The notes: a model not told the origin generated them from the sequence alone. A DNA stretch of 64,000 nucleotides from Phycisphaeraceae bacterium (GCA_029260595.1 JAJDCY010000021.1:84650-148649); one strand, 5' to 3'; shown: positions 8,315 to 17,864, counted from the stretch's first letter. Made by a program: numbers and translations.

Positions 8315-10468
8315 ATGAACCCCCCCGAGGCAACGGTGCAGACCCCCAGCCCACCAGCGCACCCGCCCACGCCATCAGGCAACGCGGCCGACAGCCGCGT
8401 CCGCCCGTTGACGGCCGCGCGCGGGCTGATCCTCTGGGCCGCGGCCGCCGCATGCGGCACGCTCTCCGCCTGGATCACCCTCATCGACCGCCACGACGGC
8501 GGCTTCGTCCTAAGCGCCACCGATGACGGGCGACCGGTCGCATCATTACCCATGGAACTGGTCGGCGCCGTCGCCGCCATCACCGCCATCGGATTCCTCG
8601 CGACGCTGGTCTCGATCTGGACCGACCCGCGCGCCCGCGGCGCCCTGACGTGGGCGTTCGGTTGGCTGCGCAAACACCCGCTCTGGGCGGCGCTGCTCGG
8701 TATCTCGGCCCTGCTCGGCAGCGTCGACGTCTACGAACTGCTCTACGACGCCTACAATCAGAAACGCGGCCTGCGCATCTGGATACTGCGCGAAGACCTG
8801 CAAACCTGGCTCGCCTTCGCCGCCTCGATCATGGGCGCGCTGGGCCTCTCAGCCATACTCGGCCGCGGCCCGCGCATCGCCAACCTCGCCGCCCGGCTCG
8901 CCGCCAGCCTCCGCGAACACACCGTCGCCTGGCGAACGCTCGCCGTCCTCGTGCCCACAACACTCGCCGCGCTTATGGCCAAAGGCGCACTCGACGCACT
9001 GCCACACTTCAGCGATTCGGCCACCTACCTGATGCAAGGGCGCATCCTCTTCAGCGGCCGCCTCTGGCTGCCCACGCCCGAGCACATCGACCTGTTCCAA
9101 CACTCCCTGTTCTTCGTCGAGGCTGATGGCCGCTTCTTCGGCAAATACCCCATCGGCTGGCCCGCCATCCTCGGAGCGTTCGACGCACTGGGCATCGGCT
9201 ACGCCGCCAACGCCGCCCTCGTCGGCCTCGCCGCACTGCTCACCGGACTGCTCGCCGCGGAAGTCTCATCCAAACGCACTTCCGTGATCGCCGCCGTTTT
9301 GTTCGGCCTCTCGCCATGGGTCTGGCTAAGCGGCGCCAACTTCGCCTCGCACGCCGCATCGGTCTGCGCCGTCACCGCTTTCCTCTGGCTGTTCCTGCGC
9401 GCCGTCCGCACGCACCACCCCGCCGCCGTGTTCGGTGCCGGCCTGGCCATCGGTGCCGCACTGCTCGTTCGACCCTTTGACGCCGCCGTCTTCGCGCTCC
9501 CCGCCATCCCCGTCGTGCTCTGGCAACAGGCCCGCCACCCCGCCAGGTGGATCTGGCGGGGCAGCCTCATGGCCGTCGCCGGCATGATCGGCGTCGCCGT
9601 CTACATGTTCGTCAACGCCAACACCACCGGCGAACCGCTCACCAGCGCCTACGCGCTCGAGTCTCGATGGGATAGCGACTGGAACCCCTCACCCGCCTCG
9701 ATGCTCAGCCGATTCGCCTTCCAATGGTGCGAACTCAACGGCCGCACACCCGGCTGGGGGATCGGCAGCCTCACCATCGCCATCGCCGGCGCCGCAGCCG
9801 TCGGAGCCCGCTGGCGACGGTCCGGCCTATGGCTGATCCTCGCCGCCACGGCTCTCTTTTTCACGCTAAGCTCCGCATTTGTCTTCACTAACGTCTGGTG
9901 GGGCTCGCGCTGGCTACTCCCCGCCGTCCCACTGCTGGCCATCCTCGCCGCGGAACTACTCGATCAAGCCCTCACCCACGCCACCGCCAAACCCGATCCC
10001 ACCGCCCCAATCGCGAGTTCCGCCCCCGCTATCGCCCTCCCCGTCGCCCCCACGATCGCCGCTACGATCGCCCCGCGCGCCGCGGCCGCCCAATTCGCAT
10101 TATGCCTTTTAGCATCAGGCCTTATCGTCGGACTCGGAGCCCGATACGCTGGCCTCTACGCCCAGCACCGCCTCACACCGCCCCACCTGGTCAGCGCCGG
10201 GCTCAGCGAGCGCGTCAACGCCCAGGGCATCACCAACGCCATCGTTGCTATGCCCCCTCAGGGCGGCCGAGCCCCGTTGGACGCCCGCGCCGGCATGGTC
10301 CTCATGGGCGTCCCCCTGGACACCAACCCGATCATATATGTCCGTGCCATCAAAGGTTGGCGACATAAAGCCGCCGCCTGTTTCCCAGGCCGGCTACTCT
10401 ACGAAGTGGTTCCTGACGATTCTGATCCACAAGGGTTTCAGATCCACCCCCACAAGGGCGATAAGTAA
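8315..10468 (+). CDS. Polytopic membrane glycosyltransferase, PMT/ArnT-like (GT-C fold)
   Basis: The 717-residue protein has about 12-14 predicted membrane segments. It carries the GT-C style first-loop pattern 'HFSDSATYLMQGRILFSGRLW', in which the acidic residue after TM1 and the R-I-L pattern recall the D/E loop of polyisoprenyl-phosphate-sugar-dependent transferases. Later 'GKYPIGWPAIL' and 'NVWWGSRWLLPAVPLLAIL' recall the conserved Y-P and G-R-Y/W segments of the PMT/ArnT group. The protein has an unusually long, Pro-rich cytoplasmic N-terminus. It opens a + strand cluster with a GT2, a carbamoyltransferase and a radical SAM gene, so it probably transfers a lipid-linked sugar to a glycan, lipid or protein on the outer face of the membrane. 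Donor and acceptor are unknown. Confidence 0.75.
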   Translation: MNPPEATVQTPSPPAHPPTPSGNAADSRVRPLTAARGLILWAAAAACGTLSAWITLIDRHDGGFVLSATDDGRPVASLPMELVGAVAAITAIGFLATLVSIWTDPRARGALTWAFGWLRKHPLWAALLGISALLGSVDVYELLYDAYNQKRGLRIWILREDLQTWLAFAASIMGALGLSAILGRGPRIANLAARLAASLREHTVAWRTLAVLVPTTLAALMAKGALDALPHFSDSATYLMQGRILFSGRLWLPTPEHIDLFQHSLFFVEADGRFFGKYPIGWPAILGAFDALGIGYAANAALVGLAALLTGLLAAEVSSKRTSVIAAVLFGLSPWVWLSGANFASHAASVCAVTAFLWLFLRAVRTHHPAAVFGAGLAIGAALLVRPFDAAVFALPAIPVVLWQQARHPARWIWRGSLMAVAGMIGVAVYMFVNANTTGEPLTSAYALESRWDSDWNPSPASMLSRFAFQWCELNGRTPGWGIGSLTIAIAGAAAVGARWRRSGLWLILAATALFFTLSSAFVFTNVWWGSRWLLPAVPLLAILAAELLDQALTHATAKPDPTAPIASSAPAIALPVAPTIAATIAPRAAAAQFALCLLASGLIVGLGARYAGLYAQHRLTPPHLVSAGLSERVNAQGITNAIVAMPPQGGRAPLDARAGMVLMGVPLDTNPIIYVRAIKGWRHKAAACFPGRLLYEVVPDDSDPQGFQIHPHKGDK

Positions 10469-10552
10469 AGGGTATACTGGTCGGCAGTTAAGGGTGGAGG
10501 GCCCAGGGATCCCTTACCCTGCTGTACAGACCTCCAGGGAGTTAGATTCAGG

Positions 10553-11806
10553 ATGCGACTAGCATTAGTCATCCCGGCGTTAAATGAGGAAGGCGCGATC
10601 GCGGGCACGCTGCGCCGCGCATTGGCCGCACGCGAGAAGGTTTGTGCCGAGACTCAGATTGACGAGATGATCGTCGTCTTTGTTAACGACGGCTCGACCG
10701 ACCGCACCCAGGAGATCGTCGACGAACCCGAGTTCAACGAGGTCGTCAAGGTCCACTTCGAGAAGAACCGCGGCTACGGCGCAGCCATCAAAGCGGGCTG
10801 GCAGGCGACCGACGCCGAACTCGTCGGGTTTATCGACGGCGACGGAACCTGCGACCCCGACTTCTGCGTCAAGCTGCTCAACCGCCTCCACGAAACCAAC
10901 GCCGATGTCGTCCTCGCAGGCCGGCTCAACCCCGAGAGCGAGATGCCGCTGATCCGCAAGATCGGCAACATCATCTTCGCCCGCCTGCTCGGCTTGGTGT
11001 CCGGCAAGGCGCTGACCGATTCCGCCTCCGGCTTCCGCATCGTGCGGCGCTCGAGCCTCAAGCTCATGAGCCCGCTACCCGACGGCCTGCACTTCACGCC
11101 CGCGATGAGCTGCATCTGCCTGCTCGACTCGCGGCTGCGCATCGAAGAAGTCCCGATGCCCTACAAGGAGCGCATCGGTCGCAGCAAGCTCAGCGTCGTC
11201 CGCGACGGCTTTCGCTTCCTCTACACGATTCTCTTCTCCGCCTGCTGCTACGGCCCGGTCAAGACGATGATGGGTGCGTCCGTGCTCGTCGGCCTCGCTT
11301 TCGCGCTGATCGCGTGGATCATGAGCCTCGCCGGCGCCGCCCCGATTATCTCGCTGTTGCTCGTCGTCACCGGCGGCTTGGCCGTCACCGTCATGATGGG
11401 CACCGGCCTGATCGTCCACCAGCTCAACTACCTGATGATCGGCCCGCGGCGACAGGTCACCGCGGCCGAGCGCTTGCTCCAGTACCTGGTCGACTACAAG
11501 CGCCTCATGGTCGCCGGCGGACTCGCGATGAATACCGGTGTCGCCGGCCTGGTTGCGCTCGGCGTTGCCGCCGGCCTGACCACCACCAAGGGCAAAGCCG
11601 TCGCCTTCGGCCTGCTGCTGATGATCTTCGTCGGCATCACCACCGCGCTCGGCGGCGTGATCGTCCGCGTCATCTGGGCCGTCTCACAAAAGCAAAAAGC
11701 ACTGATCGAAAACGAGTACGCCGTCAGAGCCGACCCCGCCGCAATCGGCGGCAACGGCCAGGGCTCAACCGAATCAACACCGGCCGAGGGAGCCCTCACC
11801 GGCTAA
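10553..11806 (+). CDS. Glycosyltransferase family 2, dolichyl-phosphate-mannose-synthase-like with C-terminal membrane helices
   Basis: The 417-residue product begins with the GT-A fold: VIPALNEE at 7-14, the nucleotide-binding NDGSTD at 45-50 and the metal-binding DGDGTCDPD at 95-103. RIGRSKLSV near 206 is the conserved R-x-x-S/G-K stretch of DPM1/GtrB-like enzymes. About four membrane helices follow (about 225-370). Enzymes of this group make polyprenyl-phosphate sugars at the inner face of the membrane, and such a sugar would suit the GT-C protein encoded just upstream. The 84-bp gap contains TATACT (10473-10478), a possible -10 box. GGGAG lies about 11 nt before the ATG. Confidence 0.85.
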   Translation: MRLALVIPALNEEGAIAGTLRRALAAREKVCAETQIDEMIVVFVNDGSTDRTQEIVDEPEFNEVVKVHFEKNRGYGAAIKAGWQATDAELVGFIDGDGTCDPDFCVKLLNRLHETNADVVLAGRLNPESEMPLIRKIGNIIFARLLGLVSGKALTDSASGFRIVRRSSLKLMSPLPDGLHFTPAMSCICLLDSRLRIEEVPMPYKERIGRSKLSVVRDGFRFLYTILFSACCYGPVKTMMGASVLVGLAFALIAWIMSLAGAAPIISLLLVVTGGLAVTVMMGTGLIVHQLNYLMIGPRRQVTAAERLLQYLVDYKRLMVAGGLAMNTGVAGLVALGVAAGLTTTKGKAVAFGLLLMIFVGITTALGGVIVRVIWAVSQKQKALIENEYAVRADPAAIGGNGQGSTESTPAEGALTG

Positions 11807-11908
11807 CAACACAGGAAACCCAGCCGCCGCGCGACGCGAAACCACACCGCCCAGCGCACAGGCACGCGACACAGGCCAACATCGAACGGGTCTAGGGGAA
11901 GACAAGTC

Positions 11909-13699
11909 ATGCATATTCTAGGATTCGATTGTTACGGGCACGACGCCGCCGCGGCTATCGTCCGCGACGGCGACATGCTGGGCCTGGTCGAAGAAGAGCG
12001 CTTCCTCCGCAAGAAGCACGTCGCCGACTTCCCACTGCACTCGATCAACTGGTGCTGCGACATCGCGGGCATCAAGCCCAGCGAGCTCGACCACATCGTC
12101 TATTACTGGGACCCCAAGCTCGCACGCATGGAACGCGCCTGGTACCTCCTGCGCAACTTCCCCAAGAGCCTGGGCCTGCTCAAGAGTCGCGGCGACAAAG
12201 AGAAGTTGATGCGCCGCCTCCCCCAGACGCTCAACGAGCAGCTCGGGCTCACCGGCAAAACGAAGATCCACTTCGCCCAGCACCACCTCTGCCACGCGGC
12301 CAGTTCGTTCCTCACCAGCAAGTTTGACGAAGCCGCGATCATGACCATCGACGCCGCCGGCGAGTGGGACTGCACATGGCTCGGCCGAGGCAAAGGCCTG
12401 GACATGACCTGCCTCAAGACCCAGCACTTCCCCAACTCGATCGGGTTGGTCTACGGTGCGGTCACCGAGTTCGTCGGATTCCGCTTCGCCTCCGGCGAGG
12501 GCAAGGTCATGGGCCTGGCCCCGTACGGCGACCCGCAGCGATACATCGATATCTTCCGCGACATCATCAAGACCAAACCCAACGGCGAGTACGAGGTTGA
12601 TCTGTCGTACTTCACCTACCAGTACCTTGGCCGGCCAAATTGGTTTAGCCAGAAATTCTACGACCGACTCGGGCCGCCGCGCGAACAGGGCGACGGCGAT
12701 CTTTCGCAACACTACATGGACGTCACCGCAGCCGTGCAACTTCGCACCGAAGAGATCGGCCTGCACATGGCCAGGTGGCTGCGCGAGACGACGGGACTGA
12801 ACAAAGTCTGCCTCGCCGGCGGTGTCTGCCTCAACTCCGTGATGAACGGCCGCATCCTGCTCGAAGGTGTGTTCGACGAAGTCGTCGTCCAACCCGCCGC
12901 CAACGACGCCGGCACCGCCTTGGGTGCCTGCTACTGGCTGTGGAACACCGTGATGCGCCAGCCGCGCACCTACGTCTTCGATCACGCCTACTTCGGCCCG
13001 ACGATCGAAGAGGCTTCGATCGAATCCACCATCTCTCAGATGATCAGCCCGGACAAAGAAGTCGGCTATGAGAAGGTCGATGACCCGTCGGCCCTGGCGG
13101 CCAAGATGCTCTCCGAGGGCAAAATCATCGGCTGGATCCAGGACCGCATGGAAATGGGCCCCCGCGCACTGGGCAACCGCTCGATCCTCGCCGACCCGCG
13201 AACATCAGAGATGAAAGACCTTGTCAACGCACGCGTTAAGTTCCGCGAAGGGTTCCGCCCCTTCGCCCCCAGCGTGCTCGAAGACAAGACCGGCGAATGG
13301 TTTGTCTCAAATTATCCTTCCCCCTACATGATCCTCGTGTATGATGTGTTACCGGATAAAAAGGCTTTGATTCCGGCAGTTACACATGTTGACGGGACGG
13401 GGAGGGTCCAGAGCGTCAGCAAACAGCACAACCCGAAGTACTACCGCCTGATCGAGGAGTTCGAGAAGATCACCGGCGTGCCCGTCGTGTTGAACACCAG
13501 CTTCAACATCCGCGGACAGCCGATCGTCCACGAACCCGACCAGGCCATCGAGTGCTTCCTGACCACCGGGATGGACGCACTGTTCCTCGGCAACCACGTG
13601 CTGACTAAGAAGACCGAGTCAGCCGCCAAGGAAATGAGCGAAGAACAACTAGTCGCAGCGCACGCCAGCGCCGCGGCGAAAGACAACGAAGGCCCGTAA
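11909..13699 (+). CDS. NodU/CmcH/TobZ-family carbamoyltransferase
   Basis: The 596-residue protein has the two expected domains. The N-terminal Kae1-like part shows GFDCYGHDAAAAIV, EEERF, the metal-binding HHLCHAASSF (about 129-138) and DAAGEWD. The C-terminal part shows the hallmark MGPRALGNRSILADPR and VLNTSFNIRGQPIV. Such enzymes use carbamoyl phosphate and ATP to carbamoylate a sugar or antibiotic hydroxyl (nodulation factors, cephamycin, tobramycin). The ribosome binding site AGGGGA lies 9 nt from the ATG. The neighbouring glycosyltransferases suggest that a glycan or glycolipid is the acceptor. Confidence 0.92.
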   Translation: MHILGFDCYGHDAAAAIVRDGDMLGLVEEERFLRKKHVADFPLHSINWCCDIAGIKPSELDHIVYYWDPKLARMERAWYLLRNFPKSLGLLKSRGDKEKLMRRLPQTLNEQLGLTGKTKIHFAQHHLCHAASSFLTSKFDEAAIMTIDAAGEWDCTWLGRGKGLDMTCLKTQHFPNSIGLVYGAVTEFVGFRFASGEGKVMGLAPYGDPQRYIDIFRDIIKTKPNGEYEVDLSYFTYQYLGRPNWFSQKFYDRLGPPREQGDGDLSQHYMDVTAAVQLRTEEIGLHMARWLRETTGLNKVCLAGGVCLNSVMNGRILLEGVFDEVVVQPAANDAGTALGACYWLWNTVMRQPRTYVFDHAYFGPTIEEASIESTISQMISPDKEVGYEKVDDPSALAAKMLSEGKIIGWIQDRMEMGPRALGNRSILADPRTSEMKDLVNARVKFREGFRPFAPSVLEDKTGEWFVSNYPSPYMILVYDVLPDKKALIPAVTHVDGTGRVQSVSKQHNPKYYRLIEEFEKITGVPVVLNTSFNIRGQPIVHEPDQAIECFLTTGMDALFLGNHVLTKKTESAAKEMSEEQLVAAHASAAAKDNEGP

Positions 13700-13787
13700 C
13701 CGGGCCACCACCCACCGCGTTGACGGTGGACCACCGGGCGGACAACACCCCCGCGTGGATTCGGTTGGAGTGAGTGGAGTTTCTAGC

Positions 13788-13806
13788 TGCGGGCATCGTG
13801 CCCGCA
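13788..13806 (+). promoter_or_regulatory. Perfect 7-bp hairpin in the leader of the radical SAM gene
   Basis: TGCGGGC and GCCCGCA enclose the loop ATCGT. It sits 24 nt before the start codon, just ahead of the AAAGGGGAAAG ribosome binding site. There is no T-run, so it is not a terminator; it could affect translation or mRNA stability. Confidence 0.35.
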
Positions 13807-13829
13807 TGGATCACCCAAAGGGGAAAGCT

Positions 13830-15455
13830 ATGTCCGATGTCCTGATCGTCAACCCACCGTCACCCGACGGCCACATCTATATCCGCGACATGTGTCGCTG
13901 GGGCCGCAAGAGCCGCGAGAAGATGATCTGGCCGCAGTCATCGCTGGCCTACCTCGCCGCCGTCGTCCCCGACGACATGACCGTGCGCATCATCGACGCC
14001 ATCGCCGAGGAGATGTCGCCCGACGACTTCAAACTCGAGATCGAGCGCGAGAACCCCAAGTTCTACGTCTCGTACGTCACCGGCACGACGTTCCAGATGG
14101 ACGCCAAGGGCATCCAGTGGGCCAAGGAAAACGGCGCGACCACCATCGCCGTCGGCACCCACGTCTCGGCCGTACCTCAAAACACCATCGAGCTCATCCC
14201 CGAGCTCGATTATGTGATCCGCCATGAGCCGGAGATGACCTTTAAGGACATCATCAGCCACACGCTCAAGGGCAGTGAGCCCAACGACATCCTGGGCATC
14301 GCGTATCGCGGCGAAGAGGGCAAGAGCCTGCTCAGCCCCGACCGCCCGCTGCTCGAGACCCTGGACGAGCTGCCGATCCCCAAGCAGCACCTGCTGCCGC
14401 TGGACAAATACAAGATGCCGTTCCTCGGCTCGCGCTACGTCTGGGTGCTGACCAACCGCGGCTGCCCGTACTCGTGCACATACTGCTTCGAGGGCGTGGT
14501 CTGGGGCAAGAGTGTCCGCCACCGCAGCCCCGAATCCATCTACGAAGAACTGGTCTACCTCTCCGAGCACAACGTCCACAACGTGCTGTTCCTGGCCGAC
14601 CTGTTCACCGACCGCAGCAACCACAAGAACCTCGAAAAACTCTGCAACATGATCATCGACAACGGCCTGAAGGTCCGCTGGACCTGCAACAGCCGCGTCG
14701 ACACGCTCACCGAACCGATCGCCCGCAAGATGAAGGAAGCCGGCTGCTGGCTGATCGCCTTCGGCGTCGAGTCCGGCTCGCAGACGGTCCTGGACAACGT
14801 CAACAAAGACGCCAAGGTCGAGCAGGCTCGCGACACGCTGAACCTGTGCAACCGACTCGGCATCAAGACCTGGGCCTACTTCATCATCGGGCTGCCCGGC
14901 GAGAACAAGCAGACCGTCCGCGAGACGATCGACTTCGCCAAGAGCTGCCCGATCGACATCGCGCTCTTCCACGTCGCCATGCCGTACGCCGGCACGGAGT
15001 TCTACTTCCAAGCCGTCGCCAACGGCTGGCTGAACACCAACGACTGGAAGCACTTTGACATGAACGACTCGTCCGTGGTCGAGTACGACGACTTCACCTC
15101 GGCAGAGATCCTCAAAGCGACCAAGCAGGCGTTCCGCGAGTTCTACTTCCGACCCTCCCAGATGCTCCGCATGAGCAAGATGATGCTCTCCGGCCGTGAC
15201 CTGAGCATGATCTGGGACGTCGCCAAGAACTTCATGGGCTGGATCTTCTCCAAGAAGGAAGACCGCGTCGTGCCCAAGGCCCTCCAGGGTGCGCCGGAGC
15301 TGACCGAAAACGTCAACCCCGAAGACGCCCGCAAAGCCCTGCACTCGCTGCCGGTCATCGAGGCGCCGCGCACCGATGCGTCGACCGCCAAGCCACGCCA
15401 CAAGGGCGTGCAGGAAGCGGCCACACGGCAGGCCAACGAGTCGATCCCCGGCTAA
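13830..15455 (+). CDS. B12-binding-domain radical SAM enzyme
   Basis: The 541-residue product has an N-terminal Rossmann-like region of the cobalamin-binding type (MSDVLIVNPPSP, then GTHVSAVPQ near 109). The radical SAM core carries RGCPYSCTYC, with Cys212, Cys216 and Cys219 forming the CxxxCxxC [4Fe-4S] site. The later stretches 'FGVESGSQTVLDNVNK' and 'YFIIGLPGEN' are the usual core strands. The classical B12 lower-ligand motif DxHxxG is not seen. The start at 13830 is chosen because AAAGGGGAAAG precedes it; the frame remains open upstream to 13755. Relatives methylate unactivated carbon or phosphorus in lipids, pigments and antibiotics. Co-location with the carbamoyltransferase and glycosyltransferases suggests it decorates a glycan or lipid. 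The substrate is not identified. Confidence 0.88.
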   Translation: MSDVLIVNPPSPDGHIYIRDMCRWGRKSREKMIWPQSSLAYLAAVVPDDMTVRIIDAIAEEMSPDDFKLEIERENPKFYVSYVTGTTFQMDAKGIQWAKENGATTIAVGTHVSAVPQNTIELIPELDYVIRHEPEMTFKDIISHTLKGSEPNDILGIAYRGEEGKSLLSPDRPLLETLDELPIPKQHLLPLDKYKMPFLGSRYVWVLTNRGCPYSCTYCFEGVVWGKSVRHRSPESIYEELVYLSEHNVHNVLFLADLFTDRSNHKNLEKLCNMIIDNGLKVRWTCNSRVDTLTEPIARKMKEAGCWLIAFGVESGSQTVLDNVNKDAKVEQARDTLNLCNRLGIKTWAYFIIGLPGENKQTVRETIDFAKSCPIDIALFHVAMPYAGTEFYFQAVANGWLNTNDWKHFDMNDSSVVEYDDFTSAEILKATKQAFREFYFRPSQMLRMSKMMLSGRDLSMIWDVAKNFMGWIFSKKEDRVVPKALQGAPELTENVNPEDARKALHSLPVIEAPRTDASTAKPRHKGVQEAATRQANESIPG

Positions 15456-15484
15456 ACCGGGCGACCCAAACAAATATCACCACG

Positions 15485-15517
15485 ACTCCCCGTGACAATC
15501 TCACGGGGAGTTTTTTT
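15485..15517 (+). terminator. Rho-independent terminator after the glycan-type cluster
   Basis: ACTCCCCGTGA pairs perfectly with TCACGGGGAGT around a 5-nt loop and is followed by seven T. It ends the + strand cluster 30 bp after the radical SAM stop codon. On the - strand no T-run follows, so it is not bidirectional. Confidence 0.92.
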
Positions 15518-15522
15518 CGCGA

Positions 15523-16740
15523 TTACCCGCCCGAACCCGCGGCGCCCTGCGCGATCGCCCCAACCCACTCCACCTCGCGCGCCATCCCCTGCGCAATCCC
15601 GCCCTCGACAACACCCCCCGGCAACACCGACCACGCATACGTCTCGATCTCGTAGTGACGGGTCCGCCGCGCGCCCGAATCGCCATGCGTCAACAACCCG
15701 ATGAACTCACCCACGCTGTCCTGCGTCGTCCCCAATGCTCCGATGCGATCCAGAAACAACGGGACATGAAAGTGAACCCTCCAATGCCCCACCGGCGACT
15801 GATCGCGCCCGCGCTCCGCCAGCGCCTGCGGCAGGTCCTCGTAGAACCGCGTCGCCCCGTCACAGAGCTGCACCACCGTCTGGTGCAGGTAACGATCCTC
15901 TGCGAACCGTCCTAACTGCGCCAGCGCCTCCGCCCGCTCACCGGCCCCCATCCGATCAAACCGCACGTCCAACGCCGACGATAGCTGCACCTTCCCCACC
16001 GCGATCCCCGCCGATTCATACGCCCGCAGCGCATCGGCCTGCTCTTCAAACATCACAGCCGCATGGCACACGTCGTGACACACGCGCAGGTATCGCCGAG
16101 TGCGTTCCGCATTGCCCAACGGGTCCAGGTGTTGCGTGAACAGCTCCACCACATCCGCGCTCGTCGCCAGGCGACACCCCGGCTCCGGCTCAAGGTCCAG
16201 GTGGATCAAGCGCCCCGTGTCTTTCTCGAGTTGCTCCAGCCTCTCGACCACCGACACCAACCGCGAACACGCCCCGGCCAACACCCGATCATCGCGCCCC
16301 CAACCAATCGGCACCGTTGAGATACTCCCCTCACGCTCACCCTCAGCACCCGCGCCCAGTAGCCCCGACAGAATCTCGACAAGATCCAGCGTGTATTGCA
16401 TCCGCCGCGCATCCGCCCAGCCCGGCTCGTACACCCGATGCTTCACCACCGCACCATGAAAGTCTGCCTGCGGAAACCCGTTGATCGTAAACACACACAA
16501 CCCGCGCTCGCCGAGCCACTCGCGCATGTGCGCTACCTGCCCCTGACCAACAATCTCCCGCGCCGTGTCCGCCGGCAACCACAACCCAACCCCCATCGCC
16601 TCACCGGGACAAACCACCGCCTTCGCCGCCAGCGCATACCGCTGCAGGTTCTCGAGCACCTGCGCATACCCCGACGCGGGATGCACGTTCCCGCAATAAC
16701 CCAGCAACAGATCCGACCCCAGCGCATGCAACATAGCCAT
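15523..16740 (-). CDS. eboE: EboE-like metabolite-traffic protein (TIM-barrel type)
   Basis: The 405-residue product starts LLLGYCGNVHPASGYAQVL, matching the 'YCxNxHPG' opening of the EboE family. It continues with GVGLWLPAD and 'FTINGFPQADFHGAVVKHRVYEP', which also fit the family, along with HLDLEPEPGC in mid-protein and CHDVCHAAVMFE, a metal-site-like pattern of xylose-isomerase-type barrels. In known ebo clusters EboE works with EboA-D and F to move a prenylated or cyclised precursor to the periplasm. None of those partners is in the window. This gene instead follows an ABC ATPase at the end of the oxidase operon, with only a 56-bp gap. The assignment rests on remembered family motifs, and the role here is open. 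Confidence 0.7.
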   Translation of the reverse strand: MAMLHALGSDLLLGYCGNVHPASGYAQVLENLQRYALAAKAVVCPGEAMGVGLWLPADTAREIVGQGQVAHMREWLGERGLCVFTINGFPQADFHGAVVKHRVYEPGWADARRMQYTLDLVEILSGLLGAGAEGEREGSISTVPIGWGRDDRVLAGACSRLVSVVERLEQLEKDTGRLIHLDLEPEPGCRLATSADVVELFTQHLDPLGNAERTRRYLRVCHDVCHAAVMFEEQADALRAYESAGIAVGKVQLSSALDVRFDRMGAGERAEALAQLGRFAEDRYLHQTVVQLCDGATRFYEDLPQALAERGRDQSPVGHWRVHFHVPLFLDRIGALGTTQDSVGEFIGLLTHGDSGARRTRHYEIETYAWSVLPGGVVEGGIAQGMAREVEWVGAIAQGAAGSGG

Positions 16741-16796
16741 CGAGCCTCACACCCGGCCCGCTCCCAAACAACCGAACACGGCTGAAAATCCTACCC

Positions 16797-17858
16797 CTAT
16801 CCCACACCGCCGCCGCCCGCGCCGCCGTCCAACCGATCACCCGTCAAATCCAAAAACACATCCTCAAGCGTAGGCCGCCCGAACGACACGCGCTGCACCC
16901 GCTCACCAAACTCGTTCGCGATCGCCCCGACAACCTCCGCACCGCCCGCGCGCCGCATCTGCACACGCCCGGCCACCACCCGCGGCTCACCGCCGACCTC
17001 CCACGGCCCGAACCGCTCTGCGATCGCCCCCGCCAACTCCCGATCGGTCTCGCCCTCACCACTCTGCTCGGCCGGCTCAACCGCAATCACGTCCCCACCA
17101 ACCGCGCCCTTCAAACGCGCCGGCGTATCCACACCGACCAGCCGCCCACCGGCCAGGATCGCCAAGCGATCGCACCGCTCGGCCTCATCCATCAGGTGCG
17201 TCGTAATCAAAACCGTCACCCCCGCATCGCGCCGCACCCGGTCAAGGTAGTCGCTCAATCCGCGTCGCGCCGCCGGGTCCAACCCGGTTGACGGCTCATC
17301 AAGCAGTAACAGCCGCGGGCGGTGAAGCATCGCCTTGGCCAACTCCGCCCGCCGCTTGAGCCCGCCGCTAAGCGTCTCCACCAAACTGCCCGCGCGATCG
17401 GCAAGCCCGAACCGCTCAAGCTCCTCATCAATCCGCGCCCACAACCGCGCACCGCTGAGCCCATACAGATTCCCCTGGTGCGTCAGGTTCTCCGCCACCG
17501 TCAACTTCCCATCCAGACTCGGGTGCTGAAACACAACACCAAGCCGCGCCCGCACACGATCCGCCCGCTCGACGACATCGTCGCCGAACACCAGCGCCCG
17601 CCCACCCGTCGGGACGAGTACGGTCGACAATATCTTAAATAACGTTGTCTTCCCGCCACCGTTCGGGCCGAGCACCCCGAACACCTCTCCCGCCCGCACA
17701 TCAAAGCTCACCCCACCCAACGCATCGCGCGACCCATCCCCCACCGACCCCTCGCCGGCCCCCCGCTTGCGCTTACGCCCCACCGCATACCGGTGCACCA
17801 ACTCCCGCACACTCACCGCCGCGGGCTGTTGATCCTGCCCCATCGCCCCCGCCTCCAC
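16797..17858 (-). CDS. ABC-2-type transporter ATP-binding protein
   Basis: A 353-residue ATPase with Walker A GPNGGGKTT (64-72), Q-loop VVFQHP, signature LSGGLKRR, Walker B LLLLDEP and a switch His in TTHL. The C-terminal third (about 250-335) is the extension typical of CcmA/DrrA-like ATPases and ends TLEDVFLDLTG. It would energise export through a separate membrane subunit, but no permease gene is adjacent. It lies 6 bp after the oxidase subunit IV gene and is probably part of the same transcript. Comparable ATPases beside oxidase genes in other bacteria are thought to help assemble or supply the oxidase, but that is only inference here. Confidence 0.9.
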   Translation of the reverse strand: MEAGAMGQDQQPAAVSVRELVHRYAVGRKRKRGAGEGSVGDGSRDALGGVSFDVRAGEVFGVLGPNGGGKTTLFKILSTVLVPTGGRALVFGDDVVERADRVRARLGVVFQHPSLDGKLTVAENLTHQGNLYGLSGARLWARIDEELERFGLADRAGSLVETLSGGLKRRAELAKAMLHRPRLLLLDEPSTGLDPAARRGLSDYLDRVRRDAGVTVLITTHLMDEAERCDRLAILAGGRLVGVDTPARLKGAVGGDVIAVEPAEQSGEGETDRELAGAIAERFGPWEVGGEPRVVAGRVQMRRAGGAEVVGAIANEFGERVQRVSFGRPTLEDVFLDLTGDRLDGGAGGGGVG

Positions 17859-17864
17859 GCCCGA

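Noticed and set aside
13938..15473. 511-codon open frame antisense to the radical SAM gene
   Set aside because: The + strand frame has a clear family, ribosome binding site and terminator. Long antisense frames are common in GC-rich DNA.
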